Of a stretch of DNA of 64,000 bases, positions 8,574 to 17,171 are shown one piece after another (position 1 is the stretch's first letter; each line of letters opens with the position of its first letter). The notes under the pieces are model-generated. The model searched no databases, had not been told where the DNA came from, and was given only the letters and a program-made list of their open reading frames with translations. The DNA comes from Streptoalloteichus tenebrarius (GTDB lineage: Bacteria > Actinomycetota > Actinomycetes > Mycobacteriales > Pseudonocardiaceae), in contig NZ_JAMTCP010000028.1 in the NCBI RefSeq assembly GCF_024171885.1, positions 20,204 through 84,203 on the forward strand, read 5' to 3'. Made by a program: the position numbers and the translations under genes.

Positions 8574-9944
8574 TCACCGCCGGCCGACCGGGGTCTCCTG
8601 GGGCGAGGCCACCACCCGGAGCTTGGGCTGCGCGGGGACCGGCAGCGCCTCGGGGTCGAACCCCGCGGCCCGGAAGTCCCCGTCGTCGTCCAGGTGGCCG
8701 CGGAGGTCGTCGTCCCGGTCCCCGTCGTCCTCGAAGAGCTGCCAGGCGGGGGGTTGGGCGTGCACGCCGGCCCTGAACTTCGGGACCCGCATGATCACCT
8801 TGGTGCCGGCCCCGAAGTTGGTCTCCACGATGAGCCCGTAGTCGTCGCCGAACGCCGTGAGCAGCCGCTGGTTGATGTTGCCGAGGCCGACGTGCGCGCC
8901 GGTGACGTGGGCGTTGGCGAGTTCCTCGCGCAGGCGCTCCGGGTCCATGCCCACGCCGTCGTCCTCCACGCTGATCACCGCCTCCGCGCCGGCGTCGGCC
9001 GCGACCACGGTGATCGTGCCGCCCTCCCGCTTGCCGGCCAGCCCGTGCCGGACCGCGTTCTCCACCAGCGGCTGCAACGTCAGGAAGGGCAACGTCACCG
9101 GCAACACCTCCGGCGAGATCTGCAACTCGATCCTCAGCCGGTCCTCGCCGAAACGCGCCTGCTCCAGCGTCAGGTACCGCTCGATGTTGTGCAGCTCGTC
9201 GGCCAACGTCGTGTACTCGCCGGCGGTGCGGAAGGAGTACCTCGTGAAGTCGGCGAAGTCGAGGAGCAGCTCCCGCGCCTGCTGGGGGTCGGTGCGCACC
9301 AACGAGCCGATCGTCGTGAGCGCGTTGTAGAGGAAGTGCGGCGAGATCTGCGCGCGCAGCGCCTTGAGCTCGGCCGTCGCGAGCTGCGCCCTGGACTCCT
9401 GGAGCTCGGCGAGGGAGAGCTGGATCGACACGTACGTCGCGGCCTCGGCCGCGGCGCGGTCCAGCCGTTTCCCGTTGGTGGAGGCCACGATCGTCAACGC
9501 GCCCGCCGTCCTGCCGTCGACCTGGAGCGGCACCACGACCGCGTGCCGCATCGGGCAGCGGGGGACCTCGCAGTAGAGGTTGCCGTGGTCGATCTTCTGC
9601 TTCCTGCCGGTGGTGAGGACCGCGACGATCGCGTCGGAGATGTCGGCGTAGTGGTGGTTCGCCTCCCCGTCCCACGCCAGGAGCTGGCCCTGGGCGTCGC
9701 TCAGCGCCACCGCGACGCAGGCCAGCAGCTCGCGCAGGTGCGGCGCGGCGGCCTCCGCCGACTTCACCGACAGCCCGTCCTGCAACGCCGGCGCGGCCCG
9801 GGAGACCCTGTGCAGCGCGTCCAGCGTGGCGTTCTCCACCGAGGTGCTCACCCTGCGGGCCCGGCACAGCATGAGGAACAGGGAGAGCACCGCGGCGGTG
9901 GAGACCAGGGTGGGCGTCGTTTGCTGGATGATCAGCTCCCGCAC
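8574..9944 (-). CDS. LytS-type sensor histidine kinase with GAF-like sensor region
   Basis: A 456-residue kinase. One N-terminal hydrophobic segment (about 10-28) is followed by a GAF-like domain (about 50-195). The His_kinase domain carries the phosphorylation site SPHFLYNALTTIGSL near residue 215. The ATPase domain has TLQPLVENAVRHG and SVEDDGVGMD. The C-terminal 70 residues are acidic and probably disordered. The start is GTG. It diverges from lutABC across a 257-bp intergenic region and probably phosphorylates the LytTR regulator at 6202-7038. A soluble GAF sensor suggests a cytosolic ligand such as pyruvate or lactate, which is inference. Confidence 0.9.
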   Translation of the reverse strand: MRELIIQQTTPTLVSTAAVLSLFLMLCRARRVSTSVENATLDALHRVSRAAPALQDGLSVKSAEAAAPHLRELLACVAVALSDAQGQLLAWDGEANHHYADISDAIVAVLTTGRKQKIDHGNLYCEVPRCPMRHAVVVPLQVDGRTAGALTIVASTNGKRLDRAAAEAATYVSIQLSLAELQESRAQLATAELKALRAQISPHFLYNALTTIGSLVRTDPQQARELLLDFADFTRYSFRTAGEYTTLADELHNIERYLTLEQARFGEDRLRIELQISPEVLPVTLPFLTLQPLVENAVRHGLAGKREGGTITVVAADAGAEAVISVEDDGVGMDPERLREELANAHVTGAHVGLGNINQRLLTAFGDDYGLIVETNFGAGTKVIMRVPKFRAGVHAQPPAWQLFEDDGDRDDDLRGHLDDDGDFRAAGFDPEALPVPAQPKLRVVASPQETPVGRR

Positions 9945-10019
9945 GCGACCAATGCTGGGGGGACGCGGGCCCCCGGGGCAACCGCCGGCAGCAAGGTCAC
10001 GTAAATCGATCGGGTGAAT

Positions 10020-10033
10020 GTTGTGGGGACAAC
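10020..10033. promoter_or_regulatory. Candidate operator between the kinase gene and lutA
   Basis: The perfect inverted repeat GTTGT-GGGG-ACAAC sits between the divergent kinase and lut genes. It could bind the LytTR regulator or a separate lactate repressor. No consensus match is claimed. Confidence 0.35.
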
Positions 10034-10201
10034 CTGTCGCGGAGCCGGCTCCCTGACGACATCTTGGTCTTGTGGACGGGCTGGGCCGCGACGCCCGCGC
10101 GGCGCGGCAGGGCCGTCCGGGACCGCGAGGGGAGCGGGCCTGGACAGCGACGGGACTGGGCCGGCAGGGTGAACAGGGTGTCGACGCGGAGATCGAGTCC
10201 G

Positions 10202-10933
10202 GTGCGGGTCGCGCTGTTCGCGACCTGCCTGACGGACACGTTGTTCCCCGGGACCGCGATCGCCGCCACCCGACTTCTGGAGCGGTTGGGGTGCCGCGTC
10301 GAGTTCCCGCTCGACCAGACCTGCTGCGGCCAGATGCACCTCAACACCGGCTACCGGGAGCACGCCGCCGACCTCGCCGAGCGGTACGCCGCGATCTTCG
10401 CGGGCTACGACGCGGTGGTGGCGCCCTCCGGGTCGTGCGTGGCGATGGTGCGGGAGTTCCACCAGGACCTCGTCGCCTCCCCCTCCCGCAACGGCGCGGT
10501 CCGCCACACCTACGAGCTCTCCGAGTTCCTGGTCGACGTCCTCGGGGTGACCGACGTCGGCGCGTACTTCCCGCACCGGGTCACCTACCACCCGACCTGC
10601 CACTCGTTGCGGGCCATCGGGGTGGGCGACCGCCCGCTGCGCCTGCTGTCCTCGGTGCGCGGCCTGGACCTGGTCGCACTGCCCGAGGCCGAGACGTGCT
10701 GCGGGTTCGGCGGCACCTTCGCCGTGAAGAACGCGGACGTGTCGACCGCGATGCTCGCCGACAAGATGCGGTGCGTGGCGGAGACCGGGGCGGAGGTGCT
10801 GACGGCGGGCGACAACTCCTGCCTGATGCACATCGGCGGCGGCCTGTCCCGGCTCCGGGTCGGCGTGCGCACGGTGCACCTGGCGGAGATCCTGGCCAGC
10901 ACGGAGGAGGAGCCATGGCGGGCACCGGCGTGA
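10202..10933 (+). CDS. lutA: L-lactate oxidation Fe-S protein LutA
   Basis: A 243-residue subunit of the LutABC L-lactate dehydrogenase complex, which oxidises lactate to pyruvate in the cytoplasm. Two cysteine-rich CCG repeats mark the family: TCCGQMH near residue 40 and ETCCGFGG near residue 165. I placed the start at GTG 10202, where the conserved N-terminus (VRVALFATC) begins and GGAG lies 10 nt upstream; an upstream extension is in frame but lacks family resemblance. The end overlaps lutB by 19 bp. Confidence 0.92.
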   Translation: MRVALFATCLTDTLFPGTAIAATRLLERLGCRVEFPLDQTCCGQMHLNTGYREHAADLAERYAAIFAGYDAVVAPSGSCVAMVREFHQDLVASPSRNGAVRHTYELSEFLVDVLGVTDVGAYFPHRVTYHPTCHSLRAIGVGDRPLRLLSSVRGLDLVALPEAETCCGFGGTFAVKNADVSTAMLADKMRCVAETGAEVLTAGDNSCLMHIGGGLSRLRVGVRTVHLAEILASTEEEPWRAPA

Positions 10934-12345
10934 CGTGGCTGGGCACCCCGGCCTTCCCGAGGGCGGCGCGGGGCGCGCTGGCCGACACCCAGCTCCGGCG
11001 CAACCTCCGCAAGGCCACCCACACCATCCGCGACAAGCGCGCCGCCGCCGTCGCGGAGCTGGCCGACTGGGAGCGCCTGCGGCGCGCGGGCGCCGCGATC
11101 AAGGACAGCGTGCTGGCCAACCTGGACGTCCACCTGGAGCGGCTGGAGGCCGCGGTGACCGCGCGCGGCGGCGTGGTGCACTGGGCGCGGGACGCCGACG
11201 AGGCCAACGCGATCATCCTGCGGCTGGTGCGGGCGGCCGGGGCCGACGAGGTGGTCAAGGTGAAGTCCATGGCCACCGCCGAGATCGGGCTGAACGAGGC
11301 GCTGGCCGAGGGCGGTGTCCGCGCGGTCGAGACCGACCTCGCCGAGCTGATCGTGCAGCTCGGCCGCGACCGCCCGTCGCACATCCTGGTCCCGGCGATC
11401 CACCGCAACCGCGCGGAGATCCGGGAGATCTTCCGCAGGGAGATGCCGTCGGCCTCGCCCGGCCTGACCGACGACCCGCGCGAGCTGGCCGACGCGGCCC
11501 GGCACCACCTGCGGCTGAAGTTCCTGTCGGCGCGGGTCGCCGTCTCGGGGGCCAACTTCGCGGTCGCCGACACCGGCTCGGTCGTGGTGGTGGAGTCGGA
11601 GGGCAACGGGCGGATGTGCCTGACCCTGCCGGAGACCCTGATCACCGTGATGGGCATCGAGAAGGTGGTGCCCACCTGGCGGGACCTGGAGGTGTTCCTC
11701 CAGCTCCTGCCGAGGTCGTCCACGGCGGAGCGGATGAACCCCTACACGTCGGTGTGGACCGGGGTGACCCCGGGCGACGGGCCGCGCCAGTTCCACCTGG
11801 TGCTCCTGGACAACGGCCGCACGGACACGCTGGCCGACGAGGTCGGCCGGCAGGCGCTGCGCTGCATCCGGTGCTCGGCCTGCCTGAACTCCTGCCCCGT
11901 CTACGAGCGGACGGGCGGGCAGGCGTACGGGTCGGTCTACCCCGGGCCGATCGGGGCGATCCTCACGCCGCAACTGCTGGGCGACCTCTCCCACCCCCAG
12001 CCGGCCTCGCTGCCCTACGCGTCGTCGTTGTGCGGCGCGTGTTTCGAGGTCTGCCCGGTGCGCATCGACATCCCCAGGGTCCTGGTGCACCTGCGGTCCC
12101 GCGTCGTGGACGCCAGGGGCGGCCGGTCGCCGGAGGCGGCGGCGATGGCGGCGCTCGCCTGGATCATGCGGGACCCCGGCCGGTTCGAGGCGGCGCAACG
12201 GGCGGGGTCGCTGGCCCGCCTGCTGGCCCGGCAGGGGCGGATCAGCCGGCTGCCGTGGCCGGGGTCGCGGTGGACGTCGGCGCGGGACGTGCCCGCGCCG
12301 CCCCGGGAGTCGTTCCGGGCGTGGTGGAGGCGCAACCGTGGTTGA
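10915..12345 (+). CDS. lutB: L-lactate oxidation Fe-S protein LutB
   Basis: A 476-residue subunit. An N-terminal LUD domain (about residues 60-290) is followed by two [4Fe-4S] ferredoxin-like motifs, CIRCSACLNSCP near residue 318 and CGACFEVCP near residue 374. A Trp/Arg-rich C-terminus follows, ending in a basic tail. The ATG lies inside the end of lutA, preceded by GGAGGAGG. The stop overlaps lutC by 8 bp, so all three subunits are made together, as in Bacillus lutABC. Confidence 0.94.
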   Translation: MAGTGVTWLGTPAFPRAARGALADTQLRRNLRKATHTIRDKRAAAVAELADWERLRRAGAAIKDSVLANLDVHLERLEAAVTARGGVVHWARDADEANAIILRLVRAAGADEVVKVKSMATAEIGLNEALAEGGVRAVETDLAELIVQLGRDRPSHILVPAIHRNRAEIREIFRREMPSASPGLTDDPRELADAARHHLRLKFLSARVAVSGANFAVADTGSVVVVESEGNGRMCLTLPETLITVMGIEKVVPTWRDLEVFLQLLPRSSTAERMNPYTSVWTGVTPGDGPRQFHLVLLDNGRTDTLADEVGRQALRCIRCSACLNSCPVYERTGGQAYGSVYPGPIGAILTPQLLGDLSHPQPASLPYASSLCGACFEVCPVRIDIPRVLVHLRSRVVDARGGRSPEAAAMAALAWIMRDPGRFEAAQRAGSLARLLARQGRISRLPWPGSRWTSARDVPAPPRESFRAWWRRNRG

Positions 12346-12970
12346 TCCCGATCCGCACGCGTCGGCGCGTTCCGAGGTGTTGGGCCGCATCAGGGCGGCC
12401 ATCGGGCCGGACCGCCCCCGGGTCCAGATCCCCAGGGACTACGACGTCCGGCGGGAGCACGGCAACGTCGTGGAGCTGCTGGCGCGGCGGATCGCGGACT
12501 ACCGGGCCGTCGTGCGGCGGGTGGCGGCGGCCGACCTGCCGGACGCGATCGGCACGTTGCTGGCCCGCCGCCAGGTGCGGATCATGCTGGGTCCGGCGGA
12601 CCTGCCGGAGGAGTGGCGGGCGCCGGACGTGGAGTGGCACCTGGACGACCCGCCGCTGACCGTCGAGCAGCTCGACCGGGCCGACGGCGTGCTCACGGGC
12701 TGCGCCGTGGCGATCGCCGAGACGGGGACCATCGTGTTGGACGCGGGCGCCGCGCAGGGGCGCCGCGCGCTCACCCTGGTGCCGGACTACCACCTGTGCG
12801 TGGTGCGCGCGGACCAGGTCGTCGGCTCGGTGCCCGAGGCGCTGGCGCGGCTGGACCCGGTGCGGCCGTTGACGTTCGTCAGCGGTCCCTCGGCGACCAG
12901 CGACATCGAGCTGGACCGGGTCGAGGGCGTGCACGGGCCGCGCACGCTGGAGGTGCTCGTCGCCTCGTGA
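12338..12970 (+). CDS. lutC: L-lactate utilisation protein LutC
   Basis: A 210-residue LUD-domain protein, the third LutABC component. Family features include the long Arg-rich N-terminal helix, the segment VLTGCAVAIAETGTIVLDAG near residues 125-144 and the C-terminal GPSATSDIELDRVEGVHGP. GTG start overlapping the lutB stop. The downstream gene on the other strand ends only 13 bp away. Confidence 0.93.
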   Translation: MVDPDPHASARSEVLGRIRAAIGPDRPRVQIPRDYDVRREHGNVVELLARRIADYRAVVRRVAAADLPDAIGTLLARRQVRIMLGPADLPEEWRAPDVEWHLDDPPLTVEQLDRADGVLTGCAVAIAETGTIVLDAGAAQGRRALTLVPDYHLCVVRADQVVGSVPEALARLDPVRPLTFVSGPSATSDIELDRVEGVHGPRTLEVLVAS

Positions 12971-12983
12971 CGCGCCGGGAGCG

Positions 12984-13847
12984 TCACTTGAGGAGGCGGG
13001 ACAGCCGACGGTCGGCCAGTGGGCGGCCGCCCGTCTGGCAGGTCGGGCAGTACTGGAGGGAGCGGTCGGCGAACGACACCTCGCGCACGGTGTCACCGCA
13101 GACCGGGCAGGGCAGCCCGGTGCGCCCGTGCACCCGCAGCCCGGAGCGCTTCTCCCCCTTCAGGCGCGCCGCGTGCTGGCCGACGGAGCGGTCGACGGCG
13201 CCGGTCAGGACCTCGCGCAGCGCGGTGTGGAGCCGGTCGAGGGCGTCGTCGTCGAGCCGGCCGGCGGTGGCATAGGGCGAGAGCCGGGCGGCGTGCAGGA
13301 TCTCGTCGGAGTAGGCGTTGCCGATCCCGGCGAGCAGGGACTGGTCGGTGAGGGCGGTCTTCAGCCGCTCGCTGCGGCCGGCGAGCAGCTCGGCCAGCTC
13401 GTCGCGGGACAGGGCGAGCGCGTCCGGGCCGAGACGGGCGACGCCGGGGACCTCGGCCGGGTCGTGGACGAGCCACACGGCGAGGCGCTTCTGGGTGCCG
13501 GCCTCGGTGAGGTCGAACCCCGGGCCCTCGCCGGGCGGGCCGAGGTGCGCGCGCAGGGCGAGCGGCCCCTTCCCCGGGCGCGGCGGCGCGGCGGCGGTGG
13601 TGTCCAGCCAGCGGAGCCAGCCGGCCCTGGCCAGGTGGGTGACGAGGTGCAGGCCGTCGCAGTCGAGGTCGAGGTGCTTGCCGTGGCGGGTCGCGCCGGT
13701 GACGACGCGGCCGACGAGCGCGGACGGTGGGGGGTCGACGGTCTTGAGGGCGGTGAGCGAGGCGACGTCGACCCGGGTGACGGTGCGGCCGACGGCATGC
13801 TCGCGAAGGTGGTGCGCCAACGCCTCCACCTCGGGAAGTTCGGGCAC
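12984..13847 (-). CDS. Fpg/Nei-family DNA glycosylase/AP lyase
   Basis: A 287-residue base-excision repair enzyme. I chose the GTG at 13847 because the family requires Pro-Glu directly after the initiator (PELPEVEALAHHL), where Pro is the catalytic nucleophile. A helix-two-turns-helix lies near residues 145-215 (LLAGIGNAYSDEILHAA) and a C-terminal zinc finger has two CxxC pairs (CPVCG, CPTCQ) before the terminal basic tail. It removes damaged bases and nicks the abasic site. Whether it is of Fpg or Nei specificity is not decided here; the sequence looks Nei-like. Confidence 0.92.
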   Translation of the reverse strand: MPELPEVEALAHHLREHAVGRTVTRVDVASLTALKTVDPPPSALVGRVVTGATRHGKHLDLDCDGLHLVTHLARAGWLRWLDTTAAAPPRPGKGPLALRAHLGPPGEGPGFDLTEAGTQKRLAVWLVHDPAEVPGVARLGPDALALSRDELAELLAGRSERLKTALTDQSLLAGIGNAYSDEILHAARLSPYATAGRLDDDALDRLHTALREVLTGAVDRSVGQHAARLKGEKRSGLRVHGRTGLPCPVCGDTVREVSFADRSLQYCPTCQTGGRPLADRRLSRLLK

Positions 13848-13929
13848 CCACCCAGTGTGGCAGTCCGGCCGGGGCGCCACCGCCCCGCCGCCCGGACCTC
13901 CCACCGGGGCCCCACCCCTCCCCCAGGAC

Positions 13930-14037
13930 AGCCCCCACCCGCCCTGGGGGGCGTCCCCTGCACCAGCCTAACCAGCCACACCCACCCGACCCAGGACCCC
14001 GCACCAGCCTGTGGACAACTCCGGGTGATGTGGATAA
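13930..14037 (+). repeat. Intergenic DnaA-box repeat element, copy A
   Basis: Core 13930-13970 (contains CCCCCACCCGCCCTGGGG), then 39 bases of unconserved spacer, then the nonamer TGTGGACAA at 14010-14018 and TGTGGATAA at 14029-14037. Both nonamers are DnaA-box sequences read on the other strand (TTGTCCACA, TTATCCACA). The element fills most of the 374-bp gap between the glycosylase start and the next gene; no coding potential is visible there. Confidence 0.85.
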
Positions 14038-14221
14038 CTACCCTGCGCGACCGCCATCCCGCTAGTCACCGCACGTCGATCGCTGCGCCGCCCCATCGGG
14101 GTCCGCTGTTCGCGTGAGCCGTGGGCGACGAGATCCACAGCAGGGAGTCAGGCGACCCGCATCAGCCTGGTGCAGGACCCGGGTGAGGGAAAGGCGAAGG
14201 AAAATGCGGGGAGAGCGCCGG

Positions 14222-14665
14222 TCACTCCACCGGTTGCAGCGGCCCGACGCCGTCCCGGTCCGGCGTCGCGAACACCTCGATGTTGCGGGCCACCCGTCCG
14301 ACCTCCTGGCGCACCTTGAGCACGCCCCGCACCTGGCCGACCCACCGTTCGGCCGGGTGGTCCTCCAGGTTGCCCGGCGTCTCCGCGACCACGGTCCACG
14401 GCCGGCGCAGCGCCCACCGGGCGGGGAAGAAGCCGACCACCAGCGCCAGGGCGAGGATCAGCCAGGCCGGGACCATCACCGAGGCGGGGGTCCACCACAC
14501 CAGCGCGACGACCAGCAGGCCGAGCAGGACGGCCATGAAGACGCCGGGCGCCTGGCCGCCGCTCACGTCGTGCTCGAAGTCGTCGGCGGTGGCCGGGTTG
14601 CTCCACTCCATCCGGGTGCGCACGGTCCACATCCGACCGTCCGCACCGCGCACCAGCCGAGTCAT
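14222..14665 (-). CDS. Conserved small membrane protein (DUF983-like)
   Basis: A 147-residue protein. A soluble N-terminus starting MTRLVRGADGRMWTVR leads to two adjacent transmembrane helices (about 41-58 and 63-80), then a conserved cytoplasmic C-terminus with RPWTVVAET and ERWVGQVRG. Proteins with this layout are widespread in Pseudonocardiales and I believe are filed under DUF983, though I cannot confirm that here. Function unknown. It is transcribed away from the esterase gene across a 255-bp divergent region. Confidence 0.75.
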   Translation of the reverse strand: MTRLVRGADGRMWTVRTRMEWSNPATADDFEHDVSGGQAPGVFMAVLLGLLVVALVWWTPASVMVPAWLILALALVVGFFPARWALRRPWTVVAETPGNLEDHPAERWVGQVRGVLKVRQEVGRVARNIEVFATPDRDGVGPLQPVE

Positions 14666-14920
14666 CGCCGCCTCCTCGACCAGACCCGGGCGGGTCGGAC
14701 GGTCACGCATCCGCCCCGACCGGTCACCGAGCGTGAGACAACGGTACCTCGCGAGCACTGCGCCGCGCGGGTGAATGTCGTGTCCACCTGACCTCCGGCG
14801 AGGCGGGCCCTGAGCAGCAGACGGTCCCGGGAATTGTGCCGTCAGAAGATCATTCGACCGGAGTCGGAGTGACCGAGACCACAGCACCGGCGCTCACTAC
14901 CAGCCAGTAGCTTCCAGGGC

Positions 14921-16021
14921 ATGCGCTCCCCGCTGAGCATGCTTCCGGCAACGACACTCGCGAGGGCAGCCCGCGCCCTCCTCGGCCTCCCCGACCCCGT
15001 CCTCCGAGTCCTCGGGGGCCGTCCCATCCGGGTCGACGGCCAGGTCATGGCGCCCACCTCGCAACTCGTGCTGCGCATCCAGCGGTTCATGGACACCGGC
15101 TTCGAGGCCGACCAGCCCGCCACCCGCGCCCGAGCCGACTTCGGGCAGCTCACCAGGATGCTCAACGCCGCGTGGCGGAGCACGACCCTCGTGCGTCGGA
15201 TCGTCATCCCCGGTCGCGACGGGCCGATCCCCGCGGCGCTCCACGAACCGCGCGGCCTCCCCGAGGGATCGCCCCTGCTGGTCTTCCTCCACGGCGGCGG
15301 ATGGGTGATCGGCGACCCGGACAGCCACGACGTCGTGTGCCGCTTCCTCGCCGAACAGGCCGAGGTGCGCGTGCTCTCGGTCGACTACCGCCTGGCCCCC
15401 GAACACCCCTTCCCCGCCGCGGTCCAGGACGCCGAGGACGCCTTCCGGCACGCCGTGGAGCACGCCGCCGAATGGGGAGCCGACCCCGCCGCGGTCGCGG
15501 TGGGCGGGGACAGCGCGGGCGGCAACCTCTCGGCCGCCCTCGGGGTGCTCACCAGCCGCGCCGACGGCCCCCGCCCGGCGTTCCTCCTCCTGATCTACCC
15601 GGCGACCGACGCCACGCGGGTCCGTCGATCCCGTCGTCTGTTCGCCGAGGGCTTCCTCCTCGGCGAGCGCCAGATCGACTGGTTCCTGGACCACTACGCG
15701 CCGGACCGGGCCGCACGTGAGGACCCGAGGCTGTCCCCCCTGCTCGCCGACGATCTCAGCGGGCTCCCGCCGACCTACGTCGCCACCGCCGGGTTCGACC
15801 CGCTGCGCGACGAGGGTGAGGAGTTCGCGGAGCGCCTGCGGCAGGCGGGCGTTCCCGTGGCCGTGCGGCGGCACCGGGAGCTGTTCCACGGCTTCGCCAA
15901 CATGCTGGGGATCGACCGGCACGCGCGGGCGGCGATGCTGGAGGCCGCGGGCGCGCTCCGGGCCGGTCTGGCCTTCGGGAGGGGGCGATTTCGGGGTTCG
16001 GCGGGGCGTCCGCTACAGTAG
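14921..16021 (+). CDS. Alpha/beta hydrolase, hormone-sensitive lipase (HSL) family esterase
   Basis: A 366-residue carboxylesterase/lipase-like enzyme. The oxyanion-hole motif HGGGW is near residue 125 and the nucleophile elbow GGDSAGGN near residue 196. The acid (TAGFDPLRDEGE) and His (LFHGFANM) follow near residues 290 and 325. The N-terminal 90 residues form the cap region typical of the family. No signal peptide is evident. The last codons overlap a possible -10 (TACAGT, 16014-16019) for the tRNA gene that follows. Confidence 0.88.
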   Translation: MRSPLSMLPATTLARAARALLGLPDPVLRVLGGRPIRVDGQVMAPTSQLVLRIQRFMDTGFEADQPATRARADFGQLTRMLNAAWRSTTLVRRIVIPGRDGPIPAALHEPRGLPEGSPLLVFLHGGGWVIGDPDSHDVVCRFLAEQAEVRVLSVDYRLAPEHPFPAAVQDAEDAFRHAVEHAAEWGADPAAVAVGGDSAGGNLSAALGVLTSRADGPRPAFLLLIYPATDATRVRRSRRLFAEGFLLGERQIDWFLDHYAPDRAAREDPRLSPLLADDLSGLPPTYVATAGFDPLRDEGEEFAERLRQAGVPVAVRRHRELFHGFANMLGIDRHARAAMLEAAGALRAGLAFGRGRFRGSAGRPLQ

Positions 16022-16044
16022 TGCCCGCACGCCGGAAGGCGCAG

Positions 16045-16120
16045 GCGGACGTAGCGCAGTTGGTAGCGCATCACCTTGCCAAGGTGAGGGTCGCGGGTTC
16101 GAGTCCCGTCGTCCGCTCCA
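16045..16120 (+). tRNA. tRNA-Gly (anticodon GCC), CCA encoded
   Basis: Complete cloverleaf. The acceptor arms GCGGACG and CGTCCGC pair, the D arm is GCGC/GCGC, the anticodon stem CACC/GGTG encloses the loop TTGCCAA, and the T arm is CGGG-TTCGAGT-CCCG. CCA is encoded at 16118-16120. It reads the GGC/GGT glycine codons. I see no repeated tRNA 3' end nearby, so no sign of an integrated element. Confidence 0.97.
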
Positions 16121-16122
16121 CG

Positions 16123-16161
16123 AGCGGGAGGGTGACCAGGTCACCCTCCCGCTTCTGTTTT
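16123..16161 (+). terminator. Rho-independent terminator after tRNA-Gly
   Basis: Perfect 15-bp stem (16123-16137 with 16139-16153) around a single-base loop, in practice a 13-14 bp stem with a slightly larger loop, followed by TTCTGTTTT. Confidence 0.92.
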
Positions 16162-16232
16162 CCCGGTGTTCGCGGAGCTTCCCGCCCGCGGTCTCCCGAG
16201 CGCCGGTCCCGCCGGCCCGGCAGGATGACGCC

Positions 16233-16643
16233 GTGGATCTCGACACAGCCAGGGCGGTCGCCAGGGAGCAACACCACGCCGTGCTCGCGACCATGCGCGC
16301 CGACGGGACACCCCAGATGTCGCCGGTGCTGGTCGCCGTCGACGACGAGGGTCGGCTGCTGATCAGCACGCGGGAGACCGCCTTCAAGGCGCGCAACGCG
16401 CGTCGCGACCCCCGCGTGTGGATCTGTGTGCTCCCCGACGGCTTCTTCGGCCGATGGGTCCAGGTCGAGGGCACGGCGACCGTCGTGTCCCTCCCGGAGG
16501 CGCTTCCCGGCCTGGAGGACTACTACCGGCGGATCTCCGGCGAACACCCCGACTGGGACGAGTACCGCGCCGCGATGCGCGCCGAGCGGCGCGTGCTGCT
16601 GCGGATCGAGCTGACCAGGGCGGGTCCCGACCGCAGCGGGTGA
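16233..16643 (+). CDS. PPOX-fold oxidoreductase, probably F420-dependent
   Basis: A 136-residue split-barrel protein of the pyridoxamine-phosphate-oxidase-like class. The N-terminus VDLDTARAVAREQHHAVLAT, the strand TPQMSPVLVAVDDEG and VWICVLPDG are typical of the small actinobacterial F420-binding members. GTG start at 16233. It stands alone between the tRNA terminator and a convergent small gene; its substrate cannot be predicted. Confidence 0.82.
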   Translation: MDLDTARAVAREQHHAVLATMRADGTPQMSPVLVAVDDEGRLLISTRETAFKARNARRDPRVWICVLPDGFFGRWVQVEGTATVVSLPEALPGLEDYYRRISGEHPDWDEYRAAMRAERRVLLRIELTRAGPDRSG

Positions 16644-16647
16644 GCCG

Positions 16648-16980
16648 TCACCCGCAGCAACGCGGGTTCCGGCAGGGGACCCCGTACTCGCTGCCGTAGG
16701 CGACGAACTCCTGGACGGGGCGGAGCGCCTCCGCCGCGAGGTCGGCCGGCATCTTCTTGTGGTCACGGCCGGCGGGGTTCGCCCAGGTCGCGGGCGCGTC
16801 GTCGAGGTCGAACCGAGGGCGGCCGCCGACGAACAGCGTCCAGAGGGGGTGGTTGGGGAAGTTGTTGATCCGCAACACCCACCACTCACCCTCGACGAGG
16901 GCGGCGACCGGGAAGAACACGTCACCGGTCTGCCCCCACTCCGGGCGGACTGTCAGTTCGGGCCGTTCCACGGCGGCCAT
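16648..16980 (-). CDS. Hypothetical 110-residue protein
   Basis: I do not recognise this family. The protein is soluble and rich in Trp, Phe and Pro, with segments VLRINNFPNHPLWTLFVGG and a C-terminus with three Cys (CRNPRCCG). It contains an HKK in the middle. It starts at an ATG (MAAVERPELTV) and ends 5 bp from the convergent PPOX gene. Third-position GC is as in its neighbours, supporting that it is a real gene. Confidence 0.7.
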   Translation of the reverse strand: MAAVERPELTVRPEWGQTGDVFFPVAALVEGEWWVLRINNFPNHPLWTLFVGGRPRFDLDDAPATWANPAGRDHKKMPADLAAEALRPVQEFVAYGSEYGVPCRNPRCCG

Positions 16981-17171
16981 CGTGCCTGACGCCCGTCACC
17001 CGCCGTGCGCCCGGTCCTGGCACACCGCCCGACCAGGGAGGACCTCACCCGGTGCCGTGAAGCCCCCCGTCACCGGGTGTTCGTCGGGCGTTCCCGCACC
17101 GTCGGGCTCCCCTGGCCACCGGACGCCAACCGCCCGGGACCAGGAGCTGTCTCGGTCAGGAGCCGTCCGGG

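Noticed and set aside
12984..13904. Longer start for the Fpg/Nei gene (20 codons upstream)
   Set aside because: The catalytic Pro must directly follow the initiator, which fixes the start at 13847.
13930..14037. Chromosomal replication origin
   Set aside because: Only two DnaA boxes per copy, three copies 20 kb apart, and no dnaA/dnaN/gyrB nearby.
16045..16120. tRNA-Gly as an integration site of a mobile element
   Set aside because: No integrase, no duplicated tRNA 3' end and normal gene content on both sides.
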